A stretch of DNA of 64,000 nt from Pseudomonadota bacterium (GTDB lineage Bacteria; Desulfobacterota; Desulfobacteria; Desulfobacterales; Desulfolunaceae), in the NCBI GenBank assembly GCA_018818835.1, contig JAHIRD010000106.1, forward strand, positions 1 to 64,000, written 5' to 3'. Below, one piece after another: positions 63,143 through 64,000 of this stretch; positions within the stretch are counted from its first letter, which is position 1; every line of letters begins with the position of its first letter. Made by a program: the position numbers and the translations under genes. Under the pieces are notes generated by a model that saw nothing but the letters and a program-made list of their open reading frames with translations, was not told where the DNA came from and made no database searches.

Positions 63143-63427
63143 TTATGCCTCGAAGTTGCCTACATAGGGCAAAAGTGCGATGGCCCTGGCCCTCTTGATC
63201 GCCATGGTCAGGCTCCTCTGGTGCTTGGCACAGGTGCCCGTGATCCGTCGTGGAATGATTTTACCTCTCTCGGAGATGAAATATTTCAAGGTACGGACAT
63301 CTTTGTAGTTTATTTCCATGGTATTGTCAGCACAGAATTTACAGACTTTTCTTCGGTGAAAAGTACGTTTGGCCCTACCCCTTTTGGGACCGCTGCTTTT
63401 GCCGCCGCTGGGTTTGTTAAATGCCAT
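63143..63427 (-). CDS. rpsR: 30S ribosomal protein S18
   Basis: A 94-aa S18 of the zinc-binding type: C29 and C32 in VCKFC, C66 and H69 in GTCAKHQ. The basic N-terminus and [19 protein letters not shown] at the end are typical. Its ATG overlaps the rpsF stop (TAATG), so the two are translationally coupled. Confidence 0.97.
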   Translation of the reverse strand: MAFNKPSGGKSSGPKRGRAKRTFHRRKVCKFCADNTMEINYKDVRTLKYFISERGKIIPRRITGTCAKHQRSLTMAIKRARAIALLPYVGNFEA

Positions 63428-63885
63428 TACTCGTCCTCCTCGTCGCTATCGTCATCGTCATCACTATCGTCATCATCATCATCTTTATCGTCGTCTGATT
63501 TGCTTGCATTCTCAATCTGCTCAGCACGCGATGCTTCCTCTGCCGCTTTTTTAGCTTTGGTTTCGGCAAGCTCCAACTTGATTTTCTCGGGGTCGGCATT
63601 GTCCTGCAGGATGATGGTCATGTACTTGAGAAATTTGTCGTCAATTCGGAAGTTGCGTTCGAGTTCGGTGACCAGATCCCCTGTCCCGCAATAATCGATT
63701 CGCAGGTAGTGGCCCCTGGTTTTTTTTCTGATTTCATAGGCCAGTCGCTTGTTTCCCCAATCGTCCGATTCGATGAGGGAGCCTTTTAATTGGTTGATCA
63801 GATCCATGGCCTTGTCAAAACGCTGGTTGCGCTCTGCTTCGGACAGATCAGGATCAACAATGATAATTGTTTCATACCTTCTCAT
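63427..63885 (-). CDS. rpsF: 30S ribosomal protein S6 with long acidic tail
   Basis: S6 binds S18 and 16S rRNA in the platform of the small subunit. Residues 1-95 carry the ferredoxin-like fold ([36 protein letters not shown]). After a Lys/Glu/Ala-rich helix the protein ends with 23 residues that are nearly all Asp, Glu or Ser (from about 130 to 152), encoded by repetitive GAT/GAC. S6 tails vary between species, but this one is long. GGAGG precedes the ATG at 63885. Confidence 0.96.
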   Translation of the reverse strand: MRRYETIIIVDPDLSEAERNQRFDKAMDLINQLKGSLIESDDWGNKRLAYEIRKKTRGHYLRIDYCGTGDLVTELERNFRIDDKFLKYMTIILQDNADPEKIKLELAETKAKKAAEEASRAEQIENASKSDDDKDDDDDDSDDDDDSDEEDE

Positions 63886-63959
63886 GGTACCTCCTTGTGG
63901 ATGTTAAGCCCCTGATCTCATGATGCCAGGAGCAAGGAAATAATATACAAAAACCATTT

Positions 63960-63988
63960 TAGATATCATTAATGATAATAGGTGTCAA
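63960..63988 (-). promoter_or_regulatory. Sigma-70-like promoter of the rpsF operon
   Basis: On the minus strand, TTGACA (63983-63988) is separated by 17 bp from TATCTA (63960-63965), a near-ideal pair. It lies about 75 bp before the rpsF ATG, leaving a leader in which autoregulatory structure could form; none was identified with confidence. Confidence 0.75.
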
Positions 63989-64000
63989 GGGGCTTGTTGG

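Noticed and set aside
63221-63694. 157-codon plus-strand frame opposite rpsR/rpsF
   Set aside because: Its Ser-rich run is only the antisense of the acidic tail repeat of S6.

Overview
The window looks like a chromosomal segment of a marine, strictly anaerobic sulfate reducer of the Desulfobacterota (Desulfobacteraceae-like). Four things point there. It has the siroheme-dependent heme route (ahbC, hemB, ahbD). It has a selenophosphate synthetase gene with an in-frame UGA. The Fo half of the ATP synthase is encoded apart from F1 and has a sodium-type c subunit. It has an NADP-type isocitrate dehydrogenase. No rRNA, tRNA, CRISPR array or recognisable transposase was seen.

Layout. 0.3-2.4 kb: a lipoprotein 5'-nucleotidase. 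2.45-4.34 kb: a DUF4143 AAA+ ATPase gene bounded by 101-bp inverted repeats. 4.4-9.6 kb (minus): a ClpX-like ATPase, then ahbC-hemB-ahbD. 9.9-14.1 kb: a hybrid histidine kinase, a small exported protein, a PstS-like small binding protein and a porin. 14.3-17.7 kb: a secreted beta-roll protein and a pseudo-caspase/PEGA/FGE-like fusion. 17.8-19.5 kb: a chemoreceptor. 19.7-37.5 kb: a large LPS/glycan locus (GT9, GT4 and GT2 glycosyltransferases, KdkA/WaaP-like kinase, UDP-xylose synthase, O-antigen ligase, YejM-like protein, LpxL-like acyltransferase, kdsB, waaA) containing three gene remnants. 37.7-42.5 kb: Trm112-like protein, DUF4416, yicC, remA-like, gmk, rlmB and icd. 42.6-46.9 kb: a tightly packed run of comF-like, amidase, pgeF, pyrK and selD. 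47.0-48.8 kb: atpZ-atpI-atpB-atpE. 49-53.6 kb: a double-FHA protein, uvrA and pdxA. 54.3-57.4 kb: dnaA, a 58-aa protein and a GlcD-like oxidase. 57.4-63.9 kb (minus): rpsF-rpsR-DUF2232-rplI, dnaB, hflX, suhB and a Cys-rich miniprotein.

How the genes work together. The ahb genes convert siroheme-derived intermediates to heme, and HemB supplies porphobilinogen for the same pathway. The LPS locus covers Kdo activation and transfer, heptose and other sugar additions, core phosphorylation, lipid A acylation, control by a YejM-like protein and polymer ligation. AtpZ/I/B/E would make the membrane rotor of a probable Na+-driven ATP synthase whose F1 genes lie elsewhere. SelD needs selenocysteine insertion to make its own active site.

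Most unusual items: the catalytically dead caspase-PEGA-FGE fusion with its beta-roll partner, the inverted-repeat-bounded ATPase unit, the Sec-encoding selD, the sodium signature in AtpE, and two families of short dispersed repeats (a 9-bp GTGGAC array and a CTCGTAAAAAGTCGAC-like element).
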